From Rhizobium etli 8C-3 (GTDB lineage Bacteria; Pseudomonadota; Alphaproteobacteria; Rhizobiales; Rhizobiaceae): a stretch of DNA of 64,000 nucleotides. Below, piece by piece: positions 52,679 through 63,733 of the stretch (position 1 is the stretch's first letter; every line of letters begins with the position of its first letter). The DNA is taken from the NCBI RefSeq assembly GCF_001908375.1, contig NZ_CP017241.1, positions 747,001 through 811,000 on the forward strand. The letters are read 5' to 3'. The notes under the pieces are model-generated. The model had not been told where the DNA came from, did not search any database, and was given only the letters and a program-made list of their open reading frames with translations. A program made the position numbers and the translations under genes.

Positions 52679-53449
52679 ATGAATACAGAAGATCGTAAGC
52701 CTGCACCGAGGCGCTCGCGTGGTCGGAGATCCTTATCAGCGGATGTTGAAGACGCACTTCGAGCGCAAATCGATGCCGGCTACTATGCGCCTGGAGACAA
52801 ATTGCCCACCGAACCAGCCTTGATCGATAAGTTTGGGGTGAGCCGAACAGTCGTGCGCGAGGCGATTGCGGCTCTGCGTGCCGATGGACTCGTCGAGTCG
52901 AGGCAGGGCTCGGGCGTATTCGTGATCGGTCCACGGCAGGCCGATCCGGGGCTCCGGCTATTCACTGGCGAAACGGACAAGATCTCTGACATCATTGAAG
53001 AGCTGGAACTGCGCATTGGCATAGAAGTGGAGGCGGCCGGGCTGGCGGCCGTGCGGAGTGCTCCGGCCCAGGAAGCAGAGATTCAGGCGCAGGTGGAGCG
53101 GTTTTCCCGCTTGGTTGCGGAAGGAAAGCCGACGGACGAGGCGGACTTCCAGTTCCATTTGGCTATTGCGACGGCGACCAACAATGCCCGCTTCCGCACC
53201 TTCCTCGAGCATGTCGGGCGGCGCATGATCCCGCGCGTGAAGTTCCGCACGGTGATGGGGGGCGTGGATCCGCTGCCGAGCAGGGATGCTCCGATTCTCG
53301 ATGAGCATCGGGAAATCGCCGAGGCCATCCTGGCGCGCGACCCTGATCGCGCGCGAGAGGCGATGCGGCGCCACCTTGTTACGGGCATCAAACGCTATCG
53401 CTCACTGACCGCGTGGGGTCAGGGACAAAAAAAAGATGACATTGATTGA
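52679..53449 (+). CDS. GntR-family (FadR subfamily) regulator
   Basis: A 256-residue regulator. The N-terminal winged HTH (DKLPTEPALIDKFGVSRTVV, REAIAALRADGLVESRQGSG) is followed by an all-helical FCD effector domain with the metal-site pattern DFQFHLAIATATNNARFRTF and DEHREIAEAILARDPDRARE. It lies 63 bases before kdgD on the same strand and is the likely substrate-responsive repressor of kdgD and the following ABC genes. Confidence 0.9.
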   Translation: MNTEDRKPAPRRSRGRRSLSADVEDALRAQIDAGYYAPGDKLPTEPALIDKFGVSRTVVREAIAALRADGLVESRQGSGVFVIGPRQADPGLRLFTGETDKISDIIEELELRIGIEVEAAGLAAVRSAPAQEAEIQAQVERFSRLVAEGKPTDEADFQFHLAIATATNNARFRTFLEHVGRRMIPRVKFRTVMGGVDPLPSRDAPILDEHREIAEAILARDPDRAREAMRRHLVTGIKRYRSLTAWGQGQKKDDID

Positions 53450-53488
53450 CTCGTCTCAAAAGTCATCATATGAATTGCCCCGTCTTAA

Positions 53489-54418
<930 letters not shown>

Positions 54419-54506
54419 CGGGAACGGTGGGCGGACGCCGAGAGAACGGCGCCGTTCTATGACGCAAATTCCAAACTTCATCGTTTCACTTTCGGGAGGA
54501 GTGCAA

Positions 54507-56015
54507 ATGGCAATAAAATCAGTTCACATCGTCGCGGGCGCAATGTTCCTTTCGGGTTTGGCCGGCCACGCCACTGCTCAAAACGCGTCCGAAATTAATA
54601 TCGTCCTGCCGGAGCAGCCGGCGAACCTCGAGCCCTGCGGCACCATTATCACCAATGTCGGCCAGATCCTGAGCCGCAATGTCGTCGAGCCGCTGACGGT
54701 CATCGATCCCGCAAACGGTCAGGCGACCCCCAGTCTCGCCACGCAATGGACGCAGACCGACCCGAACACGTGGCGGCTCAAGCTACGCGAAGGCGTGAAG
54801 TTCCAGGATGGCGCCGCATTCGACGCCGAAGCCGTCAAGTACTCGATCGAGCGCATGACAGGCGGCAAGGTGACCTGCAGCAATATCGCCAAATTCGGCG
54901 CCGCCAAGCTCACGGTGACAGTGGTCGATGACCTGACGGTGGAGATCAAGTCGGATAAGCCGCAGCCGATCCTGCCCACGCTACTCAGCGTGGTGATGGT
55001 CGTCTCTCCGAACACGCCAGCGGACAAGGCGGTCAACGATCCGATCGGGACCGGCCCTTTCAAGCTCGCTAGCTTCACGCCGCAGACGGTGGTGCTGGAA
55101 AGTTTCGACGGTTACTGGGGCAAGAAGCCGGCAATCACCAAGGCCAGCTATGTCTGGCGTCCGGAATCCTCGATCCGCGCCGCCATGGTCGAAACCGGAG
55201 AAGCCGACCTGACGCCGTCCATCGCGATCCAGGACGCGACCAATCCGGACACGGACTTCGCCTATCTCAACTCGGAAACGACTGCGATGCGCATCGATGC
55301 CGGGTTCGCTCCCCTTGATGATGTTCGTATTCGCAAGGCGCTCAACCTCGCAATCGACTGGGAGGGACTCGCTCAACTCTTCGGAGACGATGTCCAACGT
55401 GCGTCGCAAATGGTCGTCGTTGGCATCAACGGCCACGATGATAAGCTCGCGCCATGGACCTTCGACGCCGAGCAGGCGCGCGCGCTGATTGCCGAGGCAA
55501 AGGCAGCAGGCGTTCCGGTCGACACTGAAATCGAGCTCATCGGTCGCAACGGCATCTATCCGAACGGTACGGAAGCCATGGAAGCCATGATGGCCATGTG
55601 GCAGGATGTCGGCCTCAACGTGAAGCTCACCATGCTGGATGTGAACGACTGGCTGCGTTACCTGCAGAAGCCGTTCCCCGAAGGCCGTGGGCCGAACCTC
55701 CTGCAGATGATGCACGACAACAACAAGGGCGACGCCGCCTTCACCATTCCGATCTTTTACACCTCAGAGGGCAGCTATTCGACGGTAAGAGAGCCGGCGC
55801 TCGACAAGGAGATCGCCGATGCCATGGCGGCCACCGGAGAGGATCGCACGACCAGGTTCAAGGCGATCTTCAACAAGGTACATGACGAACTGGCCCTGGA
55901 CATCCCGATGTTCCACATGATCGGTTACACCCGCGTTGGCACGCGTCTTGACTGGAAACCGGACATTACGACCAACAGCGAGATTCCGCTCGCAAATATC
56001 GGCATCAAGAATTGA
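54507..56015 (+). CDS. Peptide/opine-type ABC binding protein
   Basis: A 502-residue SBP_bac_5 periplasmic protein. A signal peptide (HIVAGAMFLSGLAGHATA) is followed by INIVLPEQPANLEPCGTIIT, LKLREGVKFQDGAAFDAEAV, DPIGTGPFKLASFTPQTVVL and IRKALNLAIDWEGL. ATG 54507 has GGGAGGAG just upstream. It lies 88 bases after kdgD, so the ligand may be linked to that pathway, such as a sugar acid conjugate, rather than a peptide. Ligand not determinable by eye. Confidence 0.88.
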   Translation: MAIKSVHIVAGAMFLSGLAGHATAQNASEINIVLPEQPANLEPCGTIITNVGQILSRNVVEPLTVIDPANGQATPSLATQWTQTDPNTWRLKLREGVKFQDGAAFDAEAVKYSIERMTGGKVTCSNIAKFGAAKLTVTVVDDLTVEIKSDKPQPILPTLLSVVMVVSPNTPADKAVNDPIGTGPFKLASFTPQTVVLESFDGYWGKKPAITKASYVWRPESSIRAAMVETGEADLTPSIAIQDATNPDTDFAYLNSETTAMRIDAGFAPLDDVRIRKALNLAIDWEGLAQLFGDDVQRASQMVVVGINGHDDKLAPWTFDAEQARALIAEAKAAGVPVDTEIELIGRNGIYPNGTEAMEAMMAMWQDVGLNVKLTMLDVNDWLRYLQKPFPEGRGPNLLQMMHDNNKGDAAFTIPIFYTSEGSYSTVREPALDKEIADAMAATGEDRTTRFKAIFNKVHDELALDIPMFHMIGYTRVGTRLDWKPDITTNSEIPLANIGIKN

Positions 56016-56091
56016 GCCGCAATATGCCGGGCGAGCGTGGAAGATACCTTCTGCGCTCGCTTGAACTCCTAGGTGAAACCAGAGGTTCCGG

Positions 56092-57009
56092 ATGATGCTC
56101 GGTTATATCGGCCGGCGCGCGTATCACAGCATCATATCGCTGATCGGTCTGCTGACACTCGTCTTCTTCCTCACGCGCCTGACGGGTGATCCCTCGGCGC
56201 TCTATCTGCCACTCGATTCCAGCCTCGAGGCGCGAGAAGCCTTCGCGCGACTCAACGGTCTGGACCAGCCTATCCACGTGCAGTTCCTGCAATACCTGCA
56301 GAACCTGCTGTCGTTGGATTTCGGTCAGTCGCTGCGCCAGAACCGGTCCGCCATCGACGTGGCGCTCGAAGCTTTTCCGGCCACGTTGAAACTCGCCTTC
56401 GTCGCAATGACACTGGCAACGGCGCTTGCCATCGTCGTCGGGGCCCTGGCCGCCGCACGGCCCGGCAGCCTGTTTGACCGTACCGCCGGCCTTGTGTCGC
56501 TGGCCGGCGCCAGCACGCCGGACTTCTGGATCGCGATCGTCGGCATTCTTGTCTTCGCCGTCGGGCTCGGAATTCTGCCCACCTCCGGCACGGGCACCGG
56601 CCTGCACTGGATCATGCCGATCGCAGTGCTGATGCTGCGCCCCTTCGGTCTTCTGGTGCAGGTGGTGCGCGGCACGATGATCTCGGCGCTCGCCTCGCCC
56701 TACATCAAGACCGCTCATGCAAAGGGCATGATGCGCCGCAAGATCATCTTCGGTCATGCCCTGAGAAATTCGCTGCTTCCGGTCATCACAGTCGCGGGAG
56801 ATCTGGCCACGGGCCTGATAAACGGCGCCGTCGTCGTCGAAACCATCTTCGGTTGGCCGGGCATAGGCAAGCTGATGATCGATTCCATCATCCAGCGGGA
56901 TTTCGCCGTCGTGCAGTCGACGATTCTCGTCACCGCCGTCGCCATCTTCATCGTCAACATCGCGATCGATCTGCTGTATGTCACGCTCGATCCGCGTATC
57001 CGGTATTGA
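56092..57009 (+). CDS. Peptide/opine-type ABC permease 1 (DppB-like)
   Basis: A 305-residue permease with six helices. The N-terminus IGRRAYHSIISLIGLLTLVF, the EAA-like loop SPYIKTAHAKGMMRRKIIFG and the ending LDPRIRY are DppB-type. GGTTCCGG precedes the ATG, a weak ribosome site. Second gene of the kdgD-linked transporter. Confidence 0.9.
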   Translation: MMLGYIGRRAYHSIISLIGLLTLVFFLTRLTGDPSALYLPLDSSLEAREAFARLNGLDQPIHVQFLQYLQNLLSLDFGQSLRQNRSAIDVALEAFPATLKLAFVAMTLATALAIVVGALAAARPGSLFDRTAGLVSLAGASTPDFWIAIVGILVFAVGLGILPTSGTGTGLHWIMPIAVLMLRPFGLLVQVVRGTMISALASPYIKTAHAKGMMRRKIIFGHALRNSLLPVITVAGDLATGLINGAVVVETIFGWPGIGKLMIDSIIQRDFAVVQSTILVTAVAIFIVNIAIDLLYVTLDPRIRY

Positions 57010-57020
57010 GGGAGCGGACC

Positions 57021-57938
57021 ATGGCCGAAGTGACGGTGCTATCCGTGAAGTCGCCCGGCAGCCTTCGGCAGCTGGCCATATATCTTGCCCGCGACAAGCT
57101 GGCGCTGTGCGCGGCGCTCTTCCTCATCGTGCTCATCGCATGCGTGCTGGTCGGACCGCTCCTGGTGGGTGACCTCGCCGGCAAGCTCGGGCTGCGGCAG
57201 CGCAATCTGGCGCCATTTTCCCTGGAGCATGGTTTCATATACATCCTCGGCGCCGATACGCTGGGGCGCTCCATTCTGGCGCGGCTGATCGTCGGCGCAC
57301 AGAATACGCTTGGCATCGCTGCCGCCGCTGTCTTCTGCTCCATGGTCGCAGGCGGCATGCTTGGCCTGATCGCCGGCTATTCGGAGCGCTGGTACAGCCA
57401 TGTCATCCTGCGTCTCGCCGACGTGATCATGAGTTTCCCCTCGCTGCTACTGGCCCTGATCGTGCTTTACACGCTCGGCCCCAGCATGATGAACCTGGTC
57501 ATCGTGCTGGCGATCACACGCATGCCGATCTTCATCCGCACGGCGCGCGCCGAAGTGCTGGAATTGCGCGAGCGCATGTTCGTCAGCGCCGCCCGCTCGA
57601 TGGGTGCGAGCTCTGGCCGCATCCTGTTCCGGCATATCGCTCCGCTCGTGCTGCCAACGCTGGTAACGATCGCGGCAATCGATTTCGCGACCGTCATTCT
57701 GGCCGAATCCTCGCTCAGCTTCCTCGGCCTCGGCATCCAGCCGCCGGACTTCACGTGGGGGGCCATGGTTGCGAATGGCCGCGGCTATCTGGCATCCGCG
57801 TGGTGGATTGCCTTCTGGCCGGGACTTGCCATCCTGCTGACGACCCTTTCCCTCAACATTCTCGCCAGTTGGGCGCGGACCGTTGCCGATCCGCTGCAGC
57901 GCTGGCGCCTGCAATCGCTGCGAAAGGCCCCGCGATGA
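57021..57938 (+). CDS. Peptide/opine-type ABC permease 2 (DppC-like)
   Basis: A 305-residue permease with DppC features: a cytoplasmic lead, GADTLGRSILARLIVGAQNT, the EAA loop RMFVSAARSMGASSGRILFR and LSFLGLGIQPPDFTWGAMVA. GGGAGCGG precedes the ATG at 57021, which lies 11 bases after the first permease. Its stop overlaps the ATPase start. Confidence 0.9.
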   Translation: MAEVTVLSVKSPGSLRQLAIYLARDKLALCAALFLIVLIACVLVGPLLVGDLAGKLGLRQRNLAPFSLEHGFIYILGADTLGRSILARLIVGAQNTLGIAAAAVFCSMVAGGMLGLIAGYSERWYSHVILRLADVIMSFPSLLLALIVLYTLGPSMMNLVIVLAITRMPIFIRTARAEVLELRERMFVSAARSMGASSGRILFRHIAPLVLPTLVTIAAIDFATVILAESSLSFLGLGIQPPDFTWGAMVANGRGYLASAWWIAFWPGLAILLTTLSLNILASWARTVADPLQRWRLQSLRKAPR

Positions 57939-59563
57939 CCGCGTCGGACAAGCCAATTCTTAAGATCGACAACCTGACGGTCGACTTCCTGTCCGAAGGC
58001 GATCCGGTTCGGGCCGTCGACGATGTGTCCTTCGATGTCTGCCCCGGGGAGACTTTGGTGATTCTCGGCGAAAGCGGTTCCGGCAAGAGCGTCAGTACCG
58101 GGACAGTCATGGGGCTTATCGACTGCCCGCCGGGCGACATCGTCTCCGGCTCCCTGATTTTCGATGGAACGGACCTGTCACGGCTCGATGAAGAGGAGCG
58201 GCGCGAGTTGAACGGGCGTCGCATTGCCATGATCTTTCAGGATCCGCTGGCCTATCTCAACCCTGTCTACACCGTAGGGCGACAGATCGCCGAAGTCTTC
58301 GAAAGTCATCGCGACGGCGATGCCGGTCCGGTGCGGGACAAGGTCGTCCATCTGCTGGAACGCGTCGGTATTCCGGAAGCGGAAAAGCGGATCGACTATT
58401 ATCCGCATCAGTTTTCCGGTGGCCAGCGCCAGCGCGTGATGATCGCGATGGCAATCGCGCTGAAACCGGACATCCTGATCGCCGACGAGCCGACTACGGC
58501 GCTCGATGTGAGCGTCCAGTCGCAGATCCTCGAACTGTTGAGGGACTTGCAGCGCGAAACCGGCATGGCGCTGATCATGATCACTCACGATCTTGAAGTT
58601 GCCGCGGCAATGGCGGACCGCATCATTGTCATGAATGGCGGAAAGGTGGTCGAGAGCGGCCCCGCGCAGGATATTTTCACCAATCCGGGTCATGCCTATA
58701 CGCGCCGGCTGATGTCGGCATTGCCGCATGCCGGTTCGTCGCCGAAACAGCCGCGAGCCGAGATCAAGGGCGAGATTCTGTTGCAGGTTGAACACCTGAG
58801 CAAGCATTACATACTCGGTTCCGGCCCTTTCTCGTCCAAACGGGAATTCCGGGCCGTCGACGATGTCAGTTTCACTGTCCGGCGCGGAGAGACAGTGGGT
58901 ATCGTCGGCGAATCCGGTTCGGGCAAGTCGAGCATTGCGCGCATGTTGCTGCGGCTCAACGATCCGACGTCCGGCAAGGCGCTGTTCGCCGGCGCAGATA
59001 TTTTCAAGCTGGAAGGCAAAGCGCTGAACGGCTTCCGACGGCGCGTGCAGATGGTGTTCCAGGATCCGTTCGGCTCGATGAACCCGCGCATGAACGTGCG
59101 CTCGATCGTTTCAGAGCCGTGGGTGATCCATCGCGACATTCTGCCAAGAGCGCGTTGGAAAGACCGTGTCGTGGAGCTTCTGGAACTCGTGGGCATGAAG
59201 GCCGAGCATGCCGAGCGCCATCCTCACCAGTTTTCCGGCGGCCAACGTCAACGCATCGCGATTGCTCGCGCTCTGGCCAGCGAGCCGGAACTGATTGTGT
59301 GCGACGAGGCGGTCTCGGCGCTCGACGTGTCGATCCAGATGCAAGTCATCGCGCTGCTGGCCGATCTCCGCGGCAGTCTGGGCCTCTCCTACGTCTTCAT
59401 CACGCATGATCTGCCGATCGTACGGGAGTTTGCCGACCGGATACTGGTGATGCAGCAGGGCAAGGTCGTGGAGGAAAGCGAGACGGAGATACTTTTCAAC
59501 AGTCCGAAGCACCACTACACAAAGTCGCTGCTTAATTCGGTGCCCCGGCCCAAATGGGCATGA
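57935..59563 (+). CDS. Fused double ABC ATPase (DppD-DppF type)
   Basis: A 542-residue ATPase with two complete cassettes in one chain. The first has Walker [10 protein letters not shown], signature [15 protein letters not shown] and Walker [12 protein letters not shown]. The second has [24 protein letters not shown] and [10 protein letters not shown], in which the usual Walker B proline is replaced by Ala. Fusion of D and F subunits is common in peptide, glutathione and opine importers. It starts within an ATGA overlap with the permease. Confidence 0.92.
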   Translation: MTASDKPILKIDNLTVDFLSEGDPVRAVDDVSFDVCPGETLVILGESGSGKSVSTGTVMGLIDCPPGDIVSGSLIFDGTDLSRLDEEERRELNGRRIAMIFQDPLAYLNPVYTVGRQIAEVFESHRDGDAGPVRDKVVHLLERVGIPEAEKRIDYYPHQFSGGQRQRVMIAMAIALKPDILIADEPTTALDVSVQSQILELLRDLQRETGMALIMITHDLEVAAAMADRIIVMNGGKVVESGPAQDIFTNPGHAYTRRLMSALPHAGSSPKQPRAEIKGEILLQVEHLSKHYILGSGPFSSKREFRAVDDVSFTVRRGETVGIVGESGSGKSSIARMLLRLNDPTSGKALFAGADIFKLEGKALNGFRRRVQMVFQDPFGSMNPRMNVRSIVSEPWVIHRDILPRARWKDRVVELLELVGMKAEHAERHPHQFSGGQRQRIAIARALASEPELIVCDEAVSALDVSIQMQVIALLADLRGSLGLSYVFITHDLPIVREFADRILVMQQGKVVEESETEILFNSPKHHYTKSLLNSVPRPKWA

Positions 59564-59909
59564 CATCCAGCTTCCCGCACAATCGCAGCACCGGTGTCGA
59601 TTTGTGGCGCTACAGTACCGCGGCTCGTTGCTCCAACGTCGAGGAAGGAAGGTCAGCGTGGCTGAGGCAAAGGTGCGGGAAAATTAATCGTTCGAGAAGC
59701 AAGCGCAGTCATTTCCGACGGTCCCTGAAATGCAGGGGGATGACCTCGGCGTTCCTTGGTCCAAAATTGGCGGGCGTCATCCTGGGCGTCCGCCGTCTCT
59801 AGGGGAATACCAATTATTGTAGGGAGCCGGTGCTCGATCCCTAGGATCGCTGCCATTTCCCGAAACTGCGCCTCCACCCCGGAATTTGCGCTTCAGGGCT
59901 CGGTGCTTG
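59564..59909. other. Intergenic stretch with no recognised gene
   Basis: About 345 bases. A 74-codon minus-strand frame (59653-59877) has no domain I recognise. It may be decayed DNA belonging to the toxin remnant downstream. Confidence 0.4.
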
Positions 59910-60216
59910 TCAGGGGACGAGGTTAGAGGGAACGACGTAGTCGGCCAGGTAGGTCTCGAACGCTTCCGTCGTTCGATGGCGGTCGATCAGCTCGAGGAAG
60001 GCGACGGCCATAAGCTCGGTATCGGCTTCCGGCACGATGTCGTAACCGTTCACCTTCAGAATGGAAGCCACTATCGAAACCGGTTCGCTTGTTGCCCTGT
60101 TCAAACGGATGCGCCCTTGCGACGCCTCCATGTAGGAAACCGCGAGGGAGGGCGTCTACGCCAGGTTGGTATTCCCAGAAATTGTGGATGCCACCTTCGT
60201 GCCCCGGTTTTGGGCC
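59910..60216 (-). pseudogene. Frameshifted Doc/Fic-type toxin remnant
   Basis: Read on the minus strand, one frame gives EYQPGVDALPRGFLHGGVAR then AHPFEQGNKRTGF, the Fic/Doc motif HPFxxGNKR at 60085-60111. The continuation KVNGYDIVPEADTELMAVAF to ADYVVPSNLVP lies in another frame. One extra base near 60072-60075 explains the switch. The N-terminal part is short and no antitoxin gene is clear upstream. The original protein would be a death-on-curing toxin that modifies EF-Tu; this copy should be inactive. Confidence 0.75.
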
Positions 60217-60471
60217 TCAGTCGACCGCCGGTCACGGCGGCAATTATTTCCGTTTTCGGAGTGGAGGCCCCGGTCCGGCGACCACCACACGCATGGCCGC
60301 TTTGCGAAGCTAGGTGCGGAAGCTTTGCGCCTCAGCTTCGAAAGAAACTTTAGGAGGATAAGCTCAGCATGACATTGCTTTAGTGTACATGTTAGAGCTT
60401 CGGATCGAACCGTCTGCTGTTTGGGCGACGGAAAGATATCTCCAGATGGTGGAACGAAACGGGGTTGGTAA

Positions 60472-61455
60472 TTGGCTACGCTACAGGACGTGGCTTCGAA
60501 GGCCGGATGTTCTCTCGCGACTGCAAGCCGGGCTCTCACGCTCAAGGGCTCCGTGAGCGAGGCGATGGTGCTCAAGGTCCGCCGCGCTGCCGCCGAGCTC
60601 GGCTACCGGCCGCTTGCTTCCACGGGCAAAGCCGAAAGGCGACACGTTGTAGGAGTTCTTATACCCAGCATCACAAATCCGGTTTTCTCCTCTTCCCTAT
60701 CGAGCATCGAAAACCGCATGCTGATAGCCGGACATGGTGTTTTGATAGCTCAGTCTCATTACGATCCGGCGCGCGAATTGGATGCCGTCTCGGCTCTGCT
60801 CAACGAGAAGCCGACCGGCCTAATTCTGACGCTCTGCAGTGCCGACCGAAACAGTTGGCCAGCCCTGCCGCTACCACCGACCGTTCTGCTTCATAACCGC
60901 CCGGCGGAGCGTTTTCCCTCGGCAGTTACAGTGGACAATTTTAAGGCCGGGCGTGAACTTGCGATGCTGCTGAGAGAACTCGGGCACGAACGCATTCTGT
61001 TCGTATCCGGGAGCTTTGTTGCCTCCGACCGGGCACGCCTGCGCTACGACGGTTACTGTCAGGCAATGGCGGAGACGGGACTTGAGCCTTTGCGAGCGAT
61101 GCAGATCGCCTTTATCGGCGAGTACGACATGCTCGACCTGGGGGTTGCCGTGGCCGATGTTCGGCCGACAGCGATAATTGCTTCCAACGATCTTCTAGCC
61201 TTCGGCGTCATAGGCGCCCTCCGCCGTGAGGGCTTGTCGGTCCCGGGCGATGTGTCGGTTGCGGGCTTTGATGGAATTTCTCTTGGGCGGATAATGGATC
61301 CGCCGCTTACCACAATTGAGATGCCGGATGCCAGCATGGGTGCGGCTGCCGCGTCGCTTTTGCTCGACATTGCCGAGAATGCTGCACCGCCCCGTCATCT
61401 TCAAGTGGACTACTCGTTACGACGCGGTGGCACGGTGCGAGCGATCTCGGAATAG
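60472..61455 (+). CDS. LacI-family transcriptional regulator
   Basis: A 327-residue regulator. The N-terminal LacI HTH (ATLQDVASKAGCSLATASRA) with hinge is followed by a periplasmic-binding-like core (HVVGVLIPSITNPVFSSSLS, AIIASNDLLAFGVIGALRRE, SVAGFDGISLGRIMDPPLTT). The start appears to be TTG at 60472 with only a weak purine stretch before it. It is convergent with the UgpB-like importer and is the likely regulator of that transporter, probably sensing a sugar. Confidence 0.88.
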   Translation: MATLQDVASKAGCSLATASRALTLKGSVSEAMVLKVRRAAAELGYRPLASTGKAERRHVVGVLIPSITNPVFSSSLSSIENRMLIAGHGVLIAQSHYDPARELDAVSALLNEKPTGLILTLCSADRNSWPALPLPPTVLLHNRPAERFPSAVTVDNFKAGRELAMLLRELGHERILFVSGSFVASDRARLRYDGYCQAMAETGLEPLRAMQIAFIGEYDMLDLGVAVADVRPTAIIASNDLLAFGVIGALRREGLSVPGDVSVAGFDGISLGRIMDPPLTTIEMPDASMGAAAASLLLDIAENAAPPRHLQVDYSLRRGGTVRAISE

Positions 61456-61498
61456 TCCTCCTCCTCGAGCCCGACGTGCGCATGAAGTGACCGTGTAA

Positions 61499-61526
61499 CC
61501 GCCGCCTCCCATTGGAAGAGCGGCGG
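61499..61526. terminator. Possible bidirectional terminator between LacI and UgpB-like genes
   Basis: CCGCCG at 61499-61504 and CGGCGG at 61521-61526, with a further CTC/GAG pairing inside, form a GC-rich hairpin between convergent stops. There is no T-run, so confidence is low. Confidence 0.35.
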
Positions 61527-61548
61527 CACGAACCTGTCAGGTACCCTG

Positions 61549-62829
61549 TCAGCTACGCGGCAGCAGTCGCTTCACGTCCTTTGCCGCGTCGTCCAAGGCT
61601 TCTTCCGGCGTGGCCGACTGGTCGACAACGCGGGCAGTGTTATCGACGATCGTCTGGGTGACGCGGACGCCGTTCGAGCCCGGAAAAGCGTACCACGGGA
61701 TCATCCGCGGCATCTGCTTCAGCCCGGCCTGGAAGAGCGGGTTCTTCTGGTAGAACTCTCCGAGATACTCCGGCGACTTAGCGGCCAGTTCGTTGTTCGG
61801 AACGTAGCCCGTGCCCGGCACAACCACTGACGCGCCATACGGGCCGGCGGCGAACTTTGCGAACTTCCACGCAGCATTCTGCTTTGCTTCGTCACGGGTC
61901 AGGATGACGACGGCGTTGCCACCGGTCGGCAGCTTGCCGTTTTCCGGGTCGAGAAGCGGGATTTCAGCGGTACGAAGGTCGAACTTGTCGCCGACATTCT
62001 TGATCGTGTTGCGCAATGCTCCGGTGGTCTGGAAGGCAAAGCCTACCTTGCCGGCGACAAATGCCTGTTCGCCGGCCTGCTTGGTGAAGACCGGCATACC
62101 GGCTTCCTTGACCAAGCGATCGACGACCTTCATCGCCTTTTGGCCTTCCGGACCGTTGAAGGTGACCTTGCTTTCGTCTTCGGAGAGCATGGTGCCGCCG
62201 GCGCCGAAGAGAAGCGCGGAGAACATCCAGTCGTCACCCTGCCAGCGGAAGTCGACGGAATCGACGCCGTTGCCAAGGGCCTTGATTTTGGCGCCTAGGT
62301 CGATGACCTCGTCCCAGGTCTTCGGCGGCTGGTCTGGGTTGCCACCGGCAGCCTTAACCAGATCGGCATTGTAGTACATGATAGGGTTGGAGGTGGCGAA
62401 TGCCAGACCGACCTGCTTGCCGTTGACCTGTGCGAGCTTCAGGATCGTATCCGAAAAACCCTGCTCGACCATGGACGCCTTGTCCTTGGCGATCAGTGGC
62501 CCGAGATCGACCGGGACATCGCGTTCATTAGCCATGCGCAGCCGGTTCAGGCCGATGAAAGTCAGGTCTGGCATTTCGGACGTGCCGACCTGGCGCATGA
62601 TCGTCTGGATGCCTTCCTCATAGGTCGCGGAAGGATTGGCGAACTGAATCTTGATGTCCGGGTTCTCTTCCATGAACTTCTTCGAAATCGTGTCCATCAC
62701 GTCCTTGAAGAAGCCCGGCATCGGATAATGCACGGTGAGCGTGGTTTCGGCATGGGCCGGAAGCGAGAACGTCATGGCGCCTGTTATGGCGACGCTCGCG
62801 GCGGCAAGGATCTTGGTGAAATGCTTCAT
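61549..62829 (-). CDS. Sugar/glycerol-3-phosphate ABC binding protein (UgpB-like)
   Basis: A 426-residue extracellular solute-binding protein (family 1). A signal peptide (KILAAASVAITGAMTFSLPA, cut after AHA) is followed by TTLTVHYPMPGFFKDVMDTI, PDLTFIGLNRLRMANERD and GGNAVVILTRDEAKQNAAWK. The C-terminal GTGYVPNNELAAKSPEYLG resembles UgpB and other CUT1 binding proteins. It is transcribed after two permease genes that run off the window. The ligand could be glycerol-3-phosphate, a glycerophosphodiester or a sugar. Confidence 0.88.
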   Translation of the reverse strand: MKHFTKILAAASVAITGAMTFSLPAHAETTLTVHYPMPGFFKDVMDTISKKFMEENPDIKIQFANPSATYEEGIQTIMRQVGTSEMPDLTFIGLNRLRMANERDVPVDLGPLIAKDKASMVEQGFSDTILKLAQVNGKQVGLAFATSNPIMYYNADLVKAAGGNPDQPPKTWDEVIDLGAKIKALGNGVDSVDFRWQGDDWMFSALLFGAGGTMLSEDESKVTFNGPEGQKAMKVVDRLVKEAGMPVFTKQAGEQAFVAGKVGFAFQTTGALRNTIKNVGDKFDLRTAEIPLLDPENGKLPTGGNAVVILTRDEAKQNAAWKFAKFAAGPYGASVVVPGTGYVPNNELAAKSPEYLGEFYQKNPLFQAGLKQMPRMIPWYAFPGSNGVRVTQTIVDNTARVVDQSATPEEALDDAAKDVKRLLPRS

Positions 62830-62884
62830 CGCATGGCTCCTGGTTCGGGGCGGCTTGGGAGGAGACGACCGGTTAGCACAAGGG

Positions 62885-63733
62885 TCAGCCCTTGAGGCCG
62901 GTCATGGTGATCCCTTCGACGAAGCGCTTCTGGGCTAGCAGAAAGGCTACGACGAGAGGGGAAGTGATGATGAGGGTTGCGGCCATCAGGGCGCCGTAGT
63001 CGTCGCCGGCTTCCGCGGCGCGGAAGTAAAGAAGACCAAGTGGCGGCGTGGCATAGGCCTGGTTCGAAACGACGATCAGCGGCCAGTAAAGGTCGTTCCA
63101 GTGGGCGACGATCGAAAAGATTGAGAAGGCGGTGATCGCGGGCCAGGCATTGGGCACGATGACCCGGGCGATAACGCCGATCTCGCTCATGCCATCGAGG
63201 CGCGCAGCGTGGATCAGGTCGTTCGGCATGGCACGGAAGAACTGCAGGAACAGGAAGATGCCGAAGACCGAGATGGTGAAGGGGGCGACCAGCGAGACAT
63301 AGCTGTTCAGCGCCCCCGCCCGATCGAAGGCGACATAGAGCGGCAGTGCTGTCGCGTGGATAGGCACCAGCAGACCGAGCATGATGAGAACCATCATCGC
63401 CTTGGCCGCGCGGAACTTCAGTTTTGCCATGGCGTAGGCGCAGGGGATGGCGACCACCACCTGGATCACGAGGATCATCAGGCAGACCAGGATACCGTTG
63501 AACAGCAGCGTCGGCATGTGCACGCGAGACCACGCCTTGGCGAAGTTTTGCCCGTAGAACCAGTGAGTCGGGATCAGGTTGAGTGACGACGTGAAGATGT
63601 CGCTCTGCGCCTTGCCGGCGGTCGAGATCATGAAGATGTAGGGCACCAGGAAAACGATGGCGCCGAGGCTGAGGATCGAGAGCCGGGCAACGCGGCCGAG
63701 CGACATGGAGGGGGTGAAAGCGTTCCGGCTCAT
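62885..63733 (-). CDS. CUT1-family ABC permease (UgpE-like)
   Basis: A 282-residue permease with six helices. The EAA loop AARLDGMSEIGVIARVIVPN is the CUT1 signature, and the end AFLLAQKRFVEGITMTGLKG matches UgpE/MalG permeases. Its ATG overlaps the stop of the upstream permease by 4 bases. It is followed 55 bases later by the binding-protein gene. Confidence 0.92.
   Translation of the reverse strand: MSRNAFTPSMSLGRVARLSILSLGAIVFLVPYIFMISTAGKAQSDIFTSSLNLIPTHWFYGQNFAKAWSRVHMPTLLFNGILVCLMILVIQVVVAIPCAYAMAKLKFRAAKAMMVLIMLGLLVPIHATALPLYVAFDRAGALNSYVSLVAPFTISVFGIFLFLQFFRAMPNDLIHAARLDGMSEIGVIARVIVPNAWPAITAFSIFSIVAHWNDLYWPLIVVSNQAYATPPLGLLYFRAAEAGDDYGALMAATLIITSPLVVAFLLAQKRFVEGITMTGLKG

Noticed and set aside
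59653..59877. 74-codon minus-strand frame near the toxin remnant
   Set aside because: No family recognised and it is separated from the toxin remnant by a stop; could be decayed DNA but cannot be supported as a gene.
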